Shown in pieces: positions 25,007-33,836 of a stretch of 64,000 nt of DNA. Source of the stretch: JANNXQ01 sp038238555. GTDB taxonomy: Bacteria > Verrucomicrobiota > Verrucomicrobiia > Chthoniobacterales > Chthoniobacteraceae. How positions within the stretch are numbered: position 1 is the stretch's first letter; each line of letters starts with the position of its first letter. The stretch lies in contig JBBRXP010000004.1 of NCBI GenBank assembly GCA_038238555.1, forward strand, positions 1-64,000. Reading direction: 5' to 3'. The notes beneath the pieces were generated by a model. The model had not been told where the DNA came from. It ran no database searches and was given only the letters and a program-made list of their open reading frames with translations. The position numbers and the translations under genes are program-made.

Positions 25007-27901
25007 TTACCCACGCCGTCGTTGCGAGCCGAGCAGGACGCACAGCCCAAAGAGACACAGCGCACCCGTCGCCGGTTCGGGGACGGCGAAGTTGCTCAAG
25101 GTCACACTTTTTCCCGAGCGCGTGACGGCGAAGGTTCCGTTGCTATCCGCGGTGGCGACGCGCCCATTCACCACGTTGCTGAAATCCCCGGCGATGGCTT
25201 GATTGGAGGTCACGATGGTGAAGGAGTCCGCCGGCGCGGCCAGGAAGCCATTGATGAATTTCACGCTCAGCGTCCCGGCCAGCGTCAGCGGCACGCTGCC
25301 CGCCTCGCTCAACAAATCATACTGCGAGCTCTGGACCGTGCCGCCGATCTCGATCTGCAAATCGGACGTCACGCCCAGACTCAGATCGCCCGCGATCGTC
25401 AGCATTCCCGCCGACGAGCCGGGCGTGATCGTGCCCCCGTTGGCGACGTTAGCGGTGATGGCTCCCGCCCCGGCAAGCGAGCCACCGGCGATGTTGATCG
25501 TGTTGCCGGCCGTGACCGTGATGCTGCTTCCTGGACCGACTTTGGTAATGCCATCAGTCTGCGTAAAACCTGCGGCAATGCTGAGCGTGCCGCCATTCCT
25601 GGCGTTGAGCGTGCCGGCATTGGAAAAACCTCCGGTGATGGAAATGGTCTTGCCATTGGTATCCGCGCTAATCGTGCCCTTGTTCACAAGACTATCGGAG
25701 CTAAAGAGACTCTGAATAAATCCACCCTGCGTCCCGTGGACAAGGATCCCGGCGCCGATAGTCAACGTCGCCGCCGAAAAGCCGTCGAGGACTTGAAGAT
25801 GGTTGTCGCTGTTGGAGCCTCCAAAGATCACCTCACCGTTGCCACCCAAGGTCTGCACGCCGCGGTCGAAACCGAGATAGGAGCCGAAGCTGCCGCTGTT
25901 GCCCAAAATAATTTTCGCATTGCTCAGGAGGCTAAGCCCATTCCTCACGGTGAGTCTTGCACCGTTGGCGGCGAAGTCCGCGCCCAAGGAGACCCCATCC
26001 AAGACTGCGCCATTGTTTTCAGGAATGGAGAGTCCGGCACCGTCCGAACCGGTCACCGTTCCTCCAACGATTGATCCGCCGGCCAAGTTCCACGAACCGG
26101 TGGCGGCGTTAAGCGCCAGTGTGACGCCGGTATTAGTCAGCAGCCCATTGAGGTTCACGGTGCCTCCGGAGCGGTTTAAAACACCCAGGCCGGCCAGGGA
26201 AAATGTGCCTCCGAGATTGAGGATCCCAGTGCCGGATACCGCCAGCGTTCCGCCGAGATTAGTCCAATGCGTGAAATCAATGGTGAGAGTTCCCGCCGAA
26301 GTGGAAACGGTGCCTTGGTTTGAGAAGTTTCCATCAATGGTTAAGGACTTGCCGACAGTGTCTGTGCTGATCATCCCTTGGTTGAGGATGCTGTCGGACT
26401 GCCACTGTGCGCGAATGCCTGCATTTTGTGTGGGGTGAATGGTGATTCCCGGCGCAATTGTTAGCGTGGCTGCTCCGGCCTTTGTGCCGTCCCCCTGCGC
26501 CGCAATCGAAGAGACTTGGCCGGAGCCACCCAACGTCTGGGCTCCGCTCAAAAAGGATAAGCCTTCAACCGCCACGTTGGCATTGTTGGTAAGTGTTAAT
26601 CCATTCTTTACGGTAAGGGTGCCTACGCCTGTGCCGAAGTCAGAGGCCAAAGTCACGCCGTCGAATGTTCCGCTATTGCCCACACTCAATATTAGCGCCG
26701 CGCCGTCCGAGGCGCTGAGCGTTCCGCCCTTCACCGTGCCTCCAACCAAATTCCACGAACCCGTGCTCGCGTTAAGCGCGAGCACGCTTCCCGTGTTGTC
26801 GAGGATTCCGTTGAGGTTGACCGTTCCGCCCGTGCGGGTAAACGGCCCTGCGCCAGCCAAAGAAAAGCTGCCGCCTAGATTGAGCACCCCAGTGCCGGAG
26901 ACCGCCAGCGCGCTGCCATTACCGCTCCAATTAGAGGCGTAGATAGTCAGCGTTCCTGCCGGAGCGGAGAGAGTGCCCCGGTTTGAGAAGTTTCCATCTA
27001 TGATGAGAGTCTGCCCGGAGGTATCCGCGCTAATCGTTCCCTGATTAAGCATGCTGTCATAACTAAGGCCGCCGTGAATGTTGGCGTTTTGTGTCACGTG
27101 AATGGCCACTCCTGAGCCGATGGATACCGTTGCCGCTCCCGCTTGCGTGCCGTCCCCCGCCACCTGAACGAAATCATTGAGTCCTGTGAACAGCACTTGG
27201 CCCGATCCCGCAACCGTGTGTGTTCCAGATTCGAAGCGCAAGGCCGAGGCAGGCCCGCCGATCGTCACCTTTGCGTTGTTGGTCAAAGACAGGATGTTTT
27301 TCACAAAGAGCTGACCATCGGGAACGGACAGATCCATTCCCAACGTGACACCATCGAGCCCGCCACTATTATTTCCATTGGCCGAGACGCTGAAGGTGCC
27401 CGGCCCGCTCACGGTGCCGTTTTTAATTATCCCGCCACCGAGGATCAAAGAGCCGTTGCTGCCAACCTGAATGGAAGTGTTGGTGATCATGCCGAAATTG
27501 TTCACTCGGTACTTCCCTGCATCGACTTTCAAGCCCGTGTTTGCTGTGAATGATCCGGCACCCTGTGTGAGCGTGGCGTTGGAGGAATTGATTGTGAGTT
27601 GCTCGACGGTGGTATTGGTCCTGAGCGTCACGGTGTACGCTGCGCCAATGGCATCGATCGCCGCATCATAAGTAACGACGCCGCCGTTGCCGTTATTGGG
27701 GAAGCCGCCTTGCGCGGGGGAGTTGGTCCAGTTTGCGTCCACATTCCAAGAGCCGCTCACGGGCGCGGCCCAAGTCGAGACGACGGCAGCGCCGTGGGCG
27801 GAGACCGCGAGGGCGAGGATGGCGGCGCAGGCGGCGGAGAACGAAGACATGCGGCGCTGCCGCGATTGCCGAGCCGGGGAGCTCATGATGTGTGCGTTCA
27901 T
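25007..27901 (-). CDS. PEP-CTERM beta-solenoid surface protein
   Basis: A 964-residue secreted protein. The N-terminus (MNAHIMSSPARQSRQRRMSS, then a hydrophobic segment) acts as signal peptide with cleavage near AVSAHGA. The body is Gly/Asn/Thr-rich with autotransporter-like passenger repeats of about 200 residues. Recurrent phrases are STGSWNLVGGTVKGGTL, DGVTLASDFGTGVGTLTV and GMISTDTVGKSLTIDGNFSN. The C-terminus has VPEPATGALCLFGLCVLLG followed by RRRG, the PEP-CTERM signal for exosortase sorting. No exosortase gene is in the window. The start at 27901 is uncertain; 30 extra in-frame codons exist upstream. Confidence 0.88.
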   Translation of the reverse strand: MNAHIMSSPARQSRQRRMSSFSAACAAILALAVSAHGAAVVSTWAAPVSGSWNVDANWTNSPAQGGFPNNGNGGVVTYDAAIDAIGAAYTVTLRTNTTVEQLTINSSNATLTQGAGSFTANTGLKVDAGKYRVNNFGMITNTSIQVGSNGSLILGGGIIKNGTVSGPGTFSVSANGNNSGGLDGVTLGMDLSVPDGQLFVKNILSLTNNAKVTIGGPASALRFESGTHTVAGSGQVLFTGLNDFVQVAGDGTQAGAATVSIGSGVAIHVTQNANIHGGLSYDSMLNQGTISADTSGQTLIIDGNFSNRGTLSAPAGTLTIYASNWSGNGSALAVSGTGVLNLGGSFSLAGAGPFTRTGGTVNLNGILDNTGSVLALNASTGSWNLVGGTVKGGTLSASDGAALILSVGNSGTFDGVTLASDFGTGVGTLTVKNGLTLTNNANVAVEGLSFLSGAQTLGGSGQVSSIAAQGDGTKAGAATLTIAPGITIHPTQNAGIRAQWQSDSILNQGMISTDTVGKSLTIDGNFSNQGTVSTSAGTLTIDFTHWTNLGGTLAVSGTGILNLGGTFSLAGLGVLNRSGGTVNLNGLLTNTGVTLALNAATGSWNLAGGSIVGGTVTGSDGAGLSIPENNGAVLDGVSLGADFAANGARLTVRNGLSLLSNAKIILGNSGSFGSYLGFDRGVQTLGGNGEVIFGGSNSDNHLQVLDGFSAATLTIGAGILVHGTQGGFIQSLFSSDSLVNKGTISADTNGKTISITGGFSNAGTLNARNGGTLSIAAGFTQTDGITKVGPGSSITVTAGNTINIAGGSLAGAGAITANVANGGTITPGSSAGMLTIAGDLSLGVTSDLQIEIGGTVQSSQYDLLSEAGSVPLTLAGTLSVKFINGFLAAPADSFTIVTSNQAIAGDFSNVVNGRVATADSNGTFAVTRSGKSVTLSNFAVPEPATGALCLFGLCVLLGSQRRRG

Positions 27902-28066
27902 AGCCGGTGATTGCTGGGGTGGTGTCGCCTTGGAAGCCATGCGTTCCGCACTTCGAATCTTCCGGAGCGCGCTCGCTGTTACCCGCTCCAATCTGTGATG
28001 TCAATTCGCCTCCGCTCATCAGTGTGGACCTTGCTCCATGCGCCCGCCAGAGCCACGTTGGTGGCC

Positions 28067-29293
28067 ATGCACAAGCTTGCTTCCGTCGCGGCCCTCGCCT
28101 CCGCGTTGCTCATCGTCGTCTCGCAGTCAACATCGCTTGCCGCGCTCAAGGGCGGCAAAGCCATGGAGCAGGAGTGGCTCGAAGTCGATGACCTTCTCCG
28201 TAGAGCCGACAGCGTGGAGCTGCGCAAGATCTCGCCGCGGGTGCTTCGGCTCGCGGAGTGGCTCCTGCAGGAGAAGGGCGATGCAGTGGCGCGGCGTTAC
28301 TTTGAAAAGGGCGTGGAAGGCAATGCCTGGGATTTGCAGCAGCAATTGACGCTCGGCGAACTCCTCGCCCGCCAAGGCCAGCCCGCGGCGTTGCGGCAAA
28401 AGGCGGAGATGGTCTTGCGCGTGGGCGAAGATGACGACGTGCTGCGGCGCGCGACCCGGCTCCTCGGGCGCCCGTTGCCGGAGGAGCCGACTCCGTTTTC
28501 AAAAATCAAAGACACCGGACCGACTTTGATCCTGGCGCCGGTGGGCGACCTGAGCCTCTTCGCACTGCACGACCTTTGCGCGGCTCTCTCCAAGCGGCTC
28601 CCCATCGATGTGCGCGTCGCCTCCATCGAGGTCGCGCTCCCCGCGGCGGCGCGAAACTTCAAGACGCAATGGCTGACTCGGACGCGCGAGCAAATCCTCG
28701 CCACCATGCGCGAGAAACCGGAGGCGCGGCGGCAATGGGAACTCATGGGTTTCACCGCCGAGCGCATCCGAAACAGTGACGCCGCGGTGATGGGGCTGGT
28801 GCGCAAGACCACCCGTGCGGAGCAGGGCGCGGCAGGCGAGGAAGCCTTCGATGCGATGATCTCGGACTATGAACATGCAAAGCAGTGGGACGTTGGCCAA
28901 ATGCTCGCCGCGCTGGAACCCGTGGTCGGCGACAGATTGTGGTCGGGGCTGATGGTGCTGGGCGTCACTCCGCTCGATCTCTTCGGCGGCAAGAGCAATT
29001 ATCTTTTCGGCGTTGCCGCCACGGGCCGTTACCTTGGGCTGATTTCGCTGCACCGCTTCCGCGCCGAATTCAACGGCGAGGCGCCGAAACGCGAACGCCT
29101 CATCGAGCGCGCGCTCAAGCAAGCGTTCTCGTCCATCGGCCACATGCTCGGAGTGCCGCGCTGCAACACGCCGGAATGCGTGCGAGCCTATCCCCAAAGC
29201 CTGGTCGAGCATGACCAAAAGCCCACCGCGCTCTGTCCGGAGTGCCGCGCCGGAATGGAGAAGGCGCTCGGAAAAAAGTTGCCGCCCGACTGA
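28067..29293 (+). CDS. Archaemetzincin-like protein lacking the HExxH catalytic motif
   Basis: The 408-residue protein has a signal peptide (MHKLASVAALASALLIVVSQ). Residues about 30-140 form helical, TPR-like segments. The C-terminal 250 residues resemble archaemetzincin: LILAPVGDLSLFALHDLCAA, LFGVAATGRYLGLISLHRF, and a terminal block CNTPECVRAYPQSLVEHD ... CPECR. In active enzymes the region before this block reads HExxHxxGxxHC. Here it is SSIGHMLGVPRC, so the first His, the Glu and the last His are replaced. It is probably a non-catalytic relative. The start at 28067 puts the signal peptide at the N-terminus; the longer frame was rejected. Confidence 0.75.
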   Translation: MHKLASVAALASALLIVVSQSTSLAALKGGKAMEQEWLEVDDLLRRADSVELRKISPRVLRLAEWLLQEKGDAVARRYFEKGVEGNAWDLQQQLTLGELLARQGQPAALRQKAEMVLRVGEDDDVLRRATRLLGRPLPEEPTPFSKIKDTGPTLILAPVGDLSLFALHDLCAALSKRLPIDVRVASIEVALPAAARNFKTQWLTRTREQILATMREKPEARRQWELMGFTAERIRNSDAAVMGLVRKTTRAEQGAAGEEAFDAMISDYEHAKQWDVGQMLAALEPVVGDRLWSGLMVLGVTPLDLFGGKSNYLFGVAATGRYLGLISLHRFRAEFNGEAPKRERLIERALKQAFSSIGHMLGVPRCNTPECVRAYPQSLVEHDQKPTALCPECRAGMEKALGKKLPPD

Positions 29294-29695
29294 CTTCGGC
29301 AAAGGACAAATCCGGCAGCCGGCCAAAGGCCTGCACTTTCCCAACGTCACGTTGATCGGCATCGTCAATGCCGATCTCTCCCTGCACCTGCCCGACTTCC
29401 GCGCCGGCGAGCGCACTTTCCAACGGCTCACGCAAGTTGCCGACCACACCGGTCGCGCCGCGTGGAGAGCGAAGGCTTCGTGCAAAGTTTTACTTCCTTC
29501 AGCCCCTCGATCCAATTCGCGCGGCATCACGACTTCGACGGATTGTGGGAGCAAGAGATCGAGTTTCGCCGGCAGTGGGATTATCGCCCTTCTCGCATCT
29601 CGCGCTCGTGCTCGTGCGCAGCCAGCACCAGGAATGCGCCCGCTTCTCTGCCGAGACGCTCACCGCGGGCTTATTAACCAGTTACGCGAAACTTA
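29294..29695 (+). pseudogene. priA: Decayed C-terminal fragment of primosomal helicase PriA
   Basis: Three frames on the plus strand together spell a PriA-like helicase C-terminus. The first is KGLHFPNVTLIGIVNADLSL and HLPDFRAGERTFQRLTQVAD. After a frameshift come SIQFARHHDFDGLWEQEIEF and RRQWDY. After another shift come FSHLALVLVRSQHQECARF and SAETLTAG. The helicase motifs upstream (Walker A and B) and the zinc-binding cysteines are absent. No continuous ORF covers it. It lies between the archaemetzincin-like gene and the first GT41 gene. Confidence 0.8.
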
Positions 29696-31780
29696 CTAGG
29701 GTTGAAGTGCCTCACACCATTTCCGCCACATGGCGCGATAGGCATGCTCCACATTGCGGGCAAAGCGCGGAGCGTCCATGAGCGGCGAGGCTCTCATGCG
29801 CTCGCGAAGGCTCCCGCGCAGAGAAGCCAATCGCGGCAGATCCTTCGCCAACCCCGCTGCGATCCCGACATAGGAATCTTCCGAGTCGGCGGCCAATTCC
29901 TCCAAACCGATGACAGATAGCAGACTCAGGCCCGCGCGCGCGATCGGCGCCTGGCCCGTGAGCGTCACGACCGGCACACCCATCCACAGTGCGTGGCACG
30001 TCGTGGTCATGCCGTTGCAGGGAAAGGGATCGAGGCCGATGTCGATCTGTCCGTAATCCCGCAAGTGCGCGGCTAGCGGGCGCCGCGCGGCAAAGCTCAC
30101 GCGCTCGGCTGCCACTCCGCAACCGGCGAAGATTCCGCGCACCCGCTCGCGGCTCGTTCCTTCGGGGCACGCCATCGAGAGCCGCGCTCCTGGGACCATA
30201 GTAAGTACCCGCGCCCAGCAGCGCAGGACGGTCTCGTTCACCTTGCCCACATTTTGAAACGAACCAAAAGTAACATGCCCAGCCTGCAAGGCCGGGAGTG
30301 GAGTAACATCGGGAAAGTCCGCGACAGGTCGATAACAACACCAACTATCCGATAATCTCACCGCGCGCTCGGAACCCGCTGCTTCGCTCCCGGGCGGATC
30401 CATCCACGCATCGGTAAAATGGTAATCGATCTCCGCGAGCCCCGTGCTGCCGGGGTAAGCAAGCCATGAGACTTGGATGGGAGCGGGTTTGCATCCAAAG
30501 GCCGGAAGCCGGTTATTCGCCGAATGCATCGCGAGATCGACCAGGATATCGATTCCATCCTCTCGAATCACTTCCGCCAGTCGCGCATCGTCCAAGAGGA
30601 GCACCTCGCGCCACACATCGGTGGCGCTCCGAATGCACGTAGTGCCCGCATCGGGCCGCGGCGTGCAGGAGTAACAAAAGACTTCCACTTCCCGGCGATC
30701 ATGCGCTTCGAGCAAAGGCAGGATAAAGAAGAACACCGGATGTGTGGAGAAATCCGGCGAGACATAGCCCACCTTCAACCGGCGTGACGGCGTGCGTTCG
30801 TTTCCGTGGGGGCGAATGCCGGTCCGGAGCGGAGCGGCGTGTCGTTCGCTCCACCGGGCTTGTTCAGCTTGGATGCCTCTGGCGTCGAAAAGTGGGCGAA
30901 AGTATAACGCATAAATCAGATTGCTATGAAGCGATGCCGAGCCGGGACTTAGGTTCACCGCGGCGCGATAACATTGAATCGCCTTCTCGGGCAGGCCCTG
31001 GTCTTTCAGGGCATTTCCCAAGTTACTGTGGGCGCCTGCGTAATCCGGCTTCAATCTCAATGCGGTTTGGAAAGCATCGACAGCCGCGTCCAACTCATTC
31101 TTTTCTACAAGAGCGCCGCCAAGGTTATTGTAAGCGACCGCCGAATCCGGCGTGAGGCGGATGGCTTCGCGGTAAGCCGCGATGGCTTCATCGAAGCGAC
31201 CGATTTCCCACTGCGCATTACCGAGAACAATGTAAGCATCGACGAAATCCGGGTTCAACCTTAGCACGGCGCGACATGTCGCCACCGCCTCCTCGCGCTT
31301 CCCTGCCATCAAGAAAACATTGGCGAGACTATATCTGCTTGGAATAAAAATCGGGGAGTAAACAACGGCCGCCTCATAGGCGGCAATCGCGTCTTCGAGC
31401 CGGCCTTGGTCTTGAAATACGTTGCCCAAGTTGTGATAAGCTTCAGCGAAATCCGGCTTCAAACCAAGCGACGCTCGATAAGCGTCGATAGCCTGCCCGC
31501 TCTTCCCGAGAGCTTCGCAAAGAATACCAAGCAGATTGAAATAACCTTCTGCCTTTGGATTGATCGCAATCGCACGGCTCACCAGCCGCAATCCAGTATC
31601 GTTCTTTCCGACGCGGCTCGCGATCAACGCCAGCAGGTAAAGAGCCTCCGCACGATCCGGTTGCCGCATCAGCACCTGCCTGCCTACTGACTCCGCTTCT
31701 GCCAGGCGCCCGGCCTCAAAGTGCGCGAGGCCGATCTCCAATGCCCTCTGGATAGTTGCCTCCGGCGTTGGTTCATTCAC
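29696..31780 (-). CDS. TPR-repeat O-GlcNAc transferase-like protein (GT41/SPINDLY type), copy 3 of tandem array
   Basis: The 694-residue protein starts at a GTG that overlaps the stop of the upstream paralogue. Residues 5-310 hold about eight TPRs (AYHNLGNVFQDQGRLEDAI, AYNNLGGALVEKNELDAAV, AHSNLGNALKDQGLPEKAI). The catalytic part shows LKVGYVSPDFSTHPV, VTFGSFQNVGKVNETVL, MACPEG and LDPFPCNGMTTTCHALWMG. These align with the His, Lys and Asp residues of O-GlcNAc transferases. It would add a sugar from a nucleotide donor to protein Ser/Thr or other acceptors in the cytosol; the bacterial acceptors are unknown. It is the last gene of a three-gene operon. Confidence 0.92.
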   Translation of the reverse strand: MNEPTPEATIQRALEIGLAHFEAGRLAEAESVGRQVLMRQPDRAEALYLLALIASRVGKNDTGLRLVSRAIAINPKAEGYFNLLGILCEALGKSGQAIDAYRASLGLKPDFAEAYHNLGNVFQDQGRLEDAIAAYEAAVVYSPIFIPSRYSLANVFLMAGKREEAVATCRAVLRLNPDFVDAYIVLGNAQWEIGRFDEAIAAYREAIRLTPDSAVAYNNLGGALVEKNELDAAVDAFQTALRLKPDYAGAHSNLGNALKDQGLPEKAIQCYRAAVNLSPGSASLHSNLIYALYFRPLFDARGIQAEQARWSERHAAPLRTGIRPHGNERTPSRRLKVGYVSPDFSTHPVFFFILPLLEAHDRREVEVFCYSCTPRPDAGTTCIRSATDVWREVLLLDDARLAEVIREDGIDILVDLAMHSANNRLPAFGCKPAPIQVSWLAYPGSTGLAEIDYHFTDAWMDPPGSEAAGSERAVRLSDSWCCYRPVADFPDVTPLPALQAGHVTFGSFQNVGKVNETVLRCWARVLTMVPGARLSMACPEGTSRERVRGIFAGCGVAAERVSFAARRPLAAHLRDYGQIDIGLDPFPCNGMTTTCHALWMGVPVVTLTGQAPIARAGLSLLSVIGLEELAADSEDSYVGIAAGLAKDLPRLASLRGSLRERMRASPLMDAPRFARNVEHAYRAMWRKWCEALQP

Positions 31781-33836
31781 ACCACTTACGCCACATCGTT
31801 CGAAAGGCATCCTCCACGTTGCGCGCAAATCTCGGCGCGTCCATCAGCGGTGAGCTGCGCATCCGCTCTCGCAAGGTTGCCCGCGTCTCAACCAGGCGAG
31901 GGATGTCGCTCGCAAGCTCGCCCGCAATGCGCACATAGCGCTCTTTGTTATCTCCGACCCACTCCCGCATCCCGATCGTGGTGAGAATACTTAGTCCCGC
32001 TCGCGAAAAAGGCGTCGCGCCATTCAACGTGATTACCGGCACACCCATCCACAGCGCGTGGCACGTCGTCGTCATTCCATTGCAGGGAAAGGAGTCCAGA
32101 GAGATATCGATGTGCTGGTAAAGTCGCACGTAATCTTCCCACGCGCGGAAAGTAACAAACTCGATGCGGTCGGCGGCGACTGCATGAGCGTCGAACATTC
32201 CAATAACCCGCGACCGGCAATCACCTTCCGGGCATAACATCAGAAGCCGGGAGGCCGGCGTGCCCGCTAGCAAGCGCGCCCAACATTCCAACACCGATGT
32301 ATTCACTTTGCAGAAGTTATTGAGCGATCCAAAGGTGACATGGCCTGCTTCCAGCGCAGGCGCTTTGGCGACTTCGGGAAAGTCTCCGATCGGGGAATAA
32401 CAGCACCACGCATCCGGCAGGCGAATCGGCCGCTCGCAAAAAGAGCCACCCTCATCGGCTTGAGGATCCATTTGTGCGTCGGTCAGGCGATAGTCCATGG
32501 TTTCGAGACCCGAGCCTGCCGGATAGGCCAGCCACGAGACTTGCACGGGCGCAGGCTTGCGGGCAAAGGCCGGCAGGCGGTTGCCAGCCGAGTGCATCGT
32601 GAGATCCACAAGAATATCCACCCCGTCGGCGCGGATCAGTTCAGCAAGCGCCGCGTCGGAGACTGCCGACACGTCGCGCCACGCATTCGCGCATTTCCGG
32701 AAACGCTCAGTCACATCGTCCGAGCGCCAAACACTCGAGTAACAATAAACTTCGAGGCTCGCGGAATCGTGAGTTTCAAAGTATGGAATCACAAAGTAAG
32801 AGATAGGGTGGTTGCAAAAATCCGGAGATACAAAGCCCACTTTCAACCGCCGCGCGAGGTCGCGGGAATTGCGGTGAGGCGCTCGGAATGCCCGGAGCGG
32901 CCAGGCATGCAGCCGGTTCCAGGACGTTTGCTCCCGATGCACTGCGCCGGCCTCACAGTCGGGAGAAAACTGCAGGCTGAAAACGAGGTTGCTATGCGCT
33001 ATGGCGTTATCCGGCCTTAGGACCATGGCGCGGCGATAACTTTCCATCGCGGCTTCGAGTTCTCCCTGATCTTTCAAGGCATTACCCAGATTGTTATGCG
33101 CCTGAAGGTAATCCGGCTGGACCGCGATCGCGCGCCGATACTCCGCGATCGCGAGCGCCGAGTGGCCCTGCCACATGAGCACGCTTCCAAGATTGCTAAT
33201 AGCATCGGGATAGTCCGGCTTAAGACGAAGCGCGGCGCGATATTCCGCGATAGCTGCATCCGCTTGGCCCTCTCGCACCAACACATTGGCAAGGTTATAA
33301 CGCGCTTCGGCAAAGTGCGGATTGGCCGCGATCGCGCCGTGGAACGCCCTCTTCGCTTCCTCCCACTTGCGCTGCTCCGCCAGCACGCTGCCCAAATTGT
33401 TGCAGACCGCGGCGTCATCCGGGCTCAAGGCGATTGCAGCACGGTAAGAGGCAACCGCCTCATCCAACCTGCCGGAGTCTGCCAGCACATTGCCGACACT
33501 ACCATGTGCCGACGCATAGCTGGGATTCAATCGGAGCGCCGCGCCGAACGCGGCAATCGCACGGTCGTATCTGCGCTGAGAATGAAAAATAGAGCCAAGC
33601 GAACAATGTAACTGCTCGGCCCTCGGCTTCACCGCGATCGCACGACCAACCAATCTTTCAGCCAGCTCATGCTTTCCCGTCCGCTGCGCGATACATCCCA
33701 ACATGTGGAGAGCGTCCACCTGATTGGCATCGCTCCCAAGAACCTTTCGGCAGCCTGCCTCCGCCTCCCCGAGCCGTCCTGCCCTGAAGTGTTCCTCGGC
33801 GATTGCCAGCTCTTCCGCGATAGCTTCGGAATTCAT
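31773..33836 (-). CDS. TPR-repeat O-GlcNAc transferase-like protein (GT41/SPINDLY type), copy 2 of tandem array
   Basis: The 687-residue paralogue starts at the ATG at 33836, overlapping the upstream gene's TGA (ATGA). The TPR block covers about residues 10-300 (AHGSVGNVLADSGRLDEAV, AVCNNLGSVLAEQRKWEEA, AHNNLGNALKDQGELEAAM). GT41 landmarks are LKVGFVSPDFCNHPISYF, HVTFGSLNNFCKVNTSVLE, MLCPEGD and LDSFPCNGMTTTCHALWMG. Compared with its neighbours, the post-DPF position carries Ser (LDSF for LDPF). The C-terminal signature SSPLMDAPRFARNVEDAF is shared by all three copies. Confidence 0.92.
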   Translation of the reverse strand: MNSEAIAEELAIAEEHFRAGRLGEAEAGCRKVLGSDANQVDALHMLGCIAQRTGKHELAERLVGRAIAVKPRAEQLHCSLGSIFHSQRRYDRAIAAFGAALRLNPSYASAHGSVGNVLADSGRLDEAVASYRAAIALSPDDAAVCNNLGSVLAEQRKWEEAKRAFHGAIAANPHFAEARYNLANVLVREGQADAAIAEYRAALRLKPDYPDAISNLGSVLMWQGHSALAIAEYRRAIAVQPDYLQAHNNLGNALKDQGELEAAMESYRRAMVLRPDNAIAHSNLVFSLQFSPDCEAGAVHREQTSWNRLHAWPLRAFRAPHRNSRDLARRLKVGFVSPDFCNHPISYFVIPYFETHDSASLEVYCYSSVWRSDDVTERFRKCANAWRDVSAVSDAALAELIRADGVDILVDLTMHSAGNRLPAFARKPAPVQVSWLAYPAGSGLETMDYRLTDAQMDPQADEGGSFCERPIRLPDAWCCYSPIGDFPEVAKAPALEAGHVTFGSLNNFCKVNTSVLECWARLLAGTPASRLLMLCPEGDCRSRVIGMFDAHAVAADRIEFVTFRAWEDYVRLYQHIDISLDSFPCNGMTTTCHALWMGVPVITLNGATPFSRAGLSILTTIGMREWVGDNKERYVRIAGELASDIPRLVETRATLRERMRSSPLMDAPRFARNVEDAFRTMWRKWCE

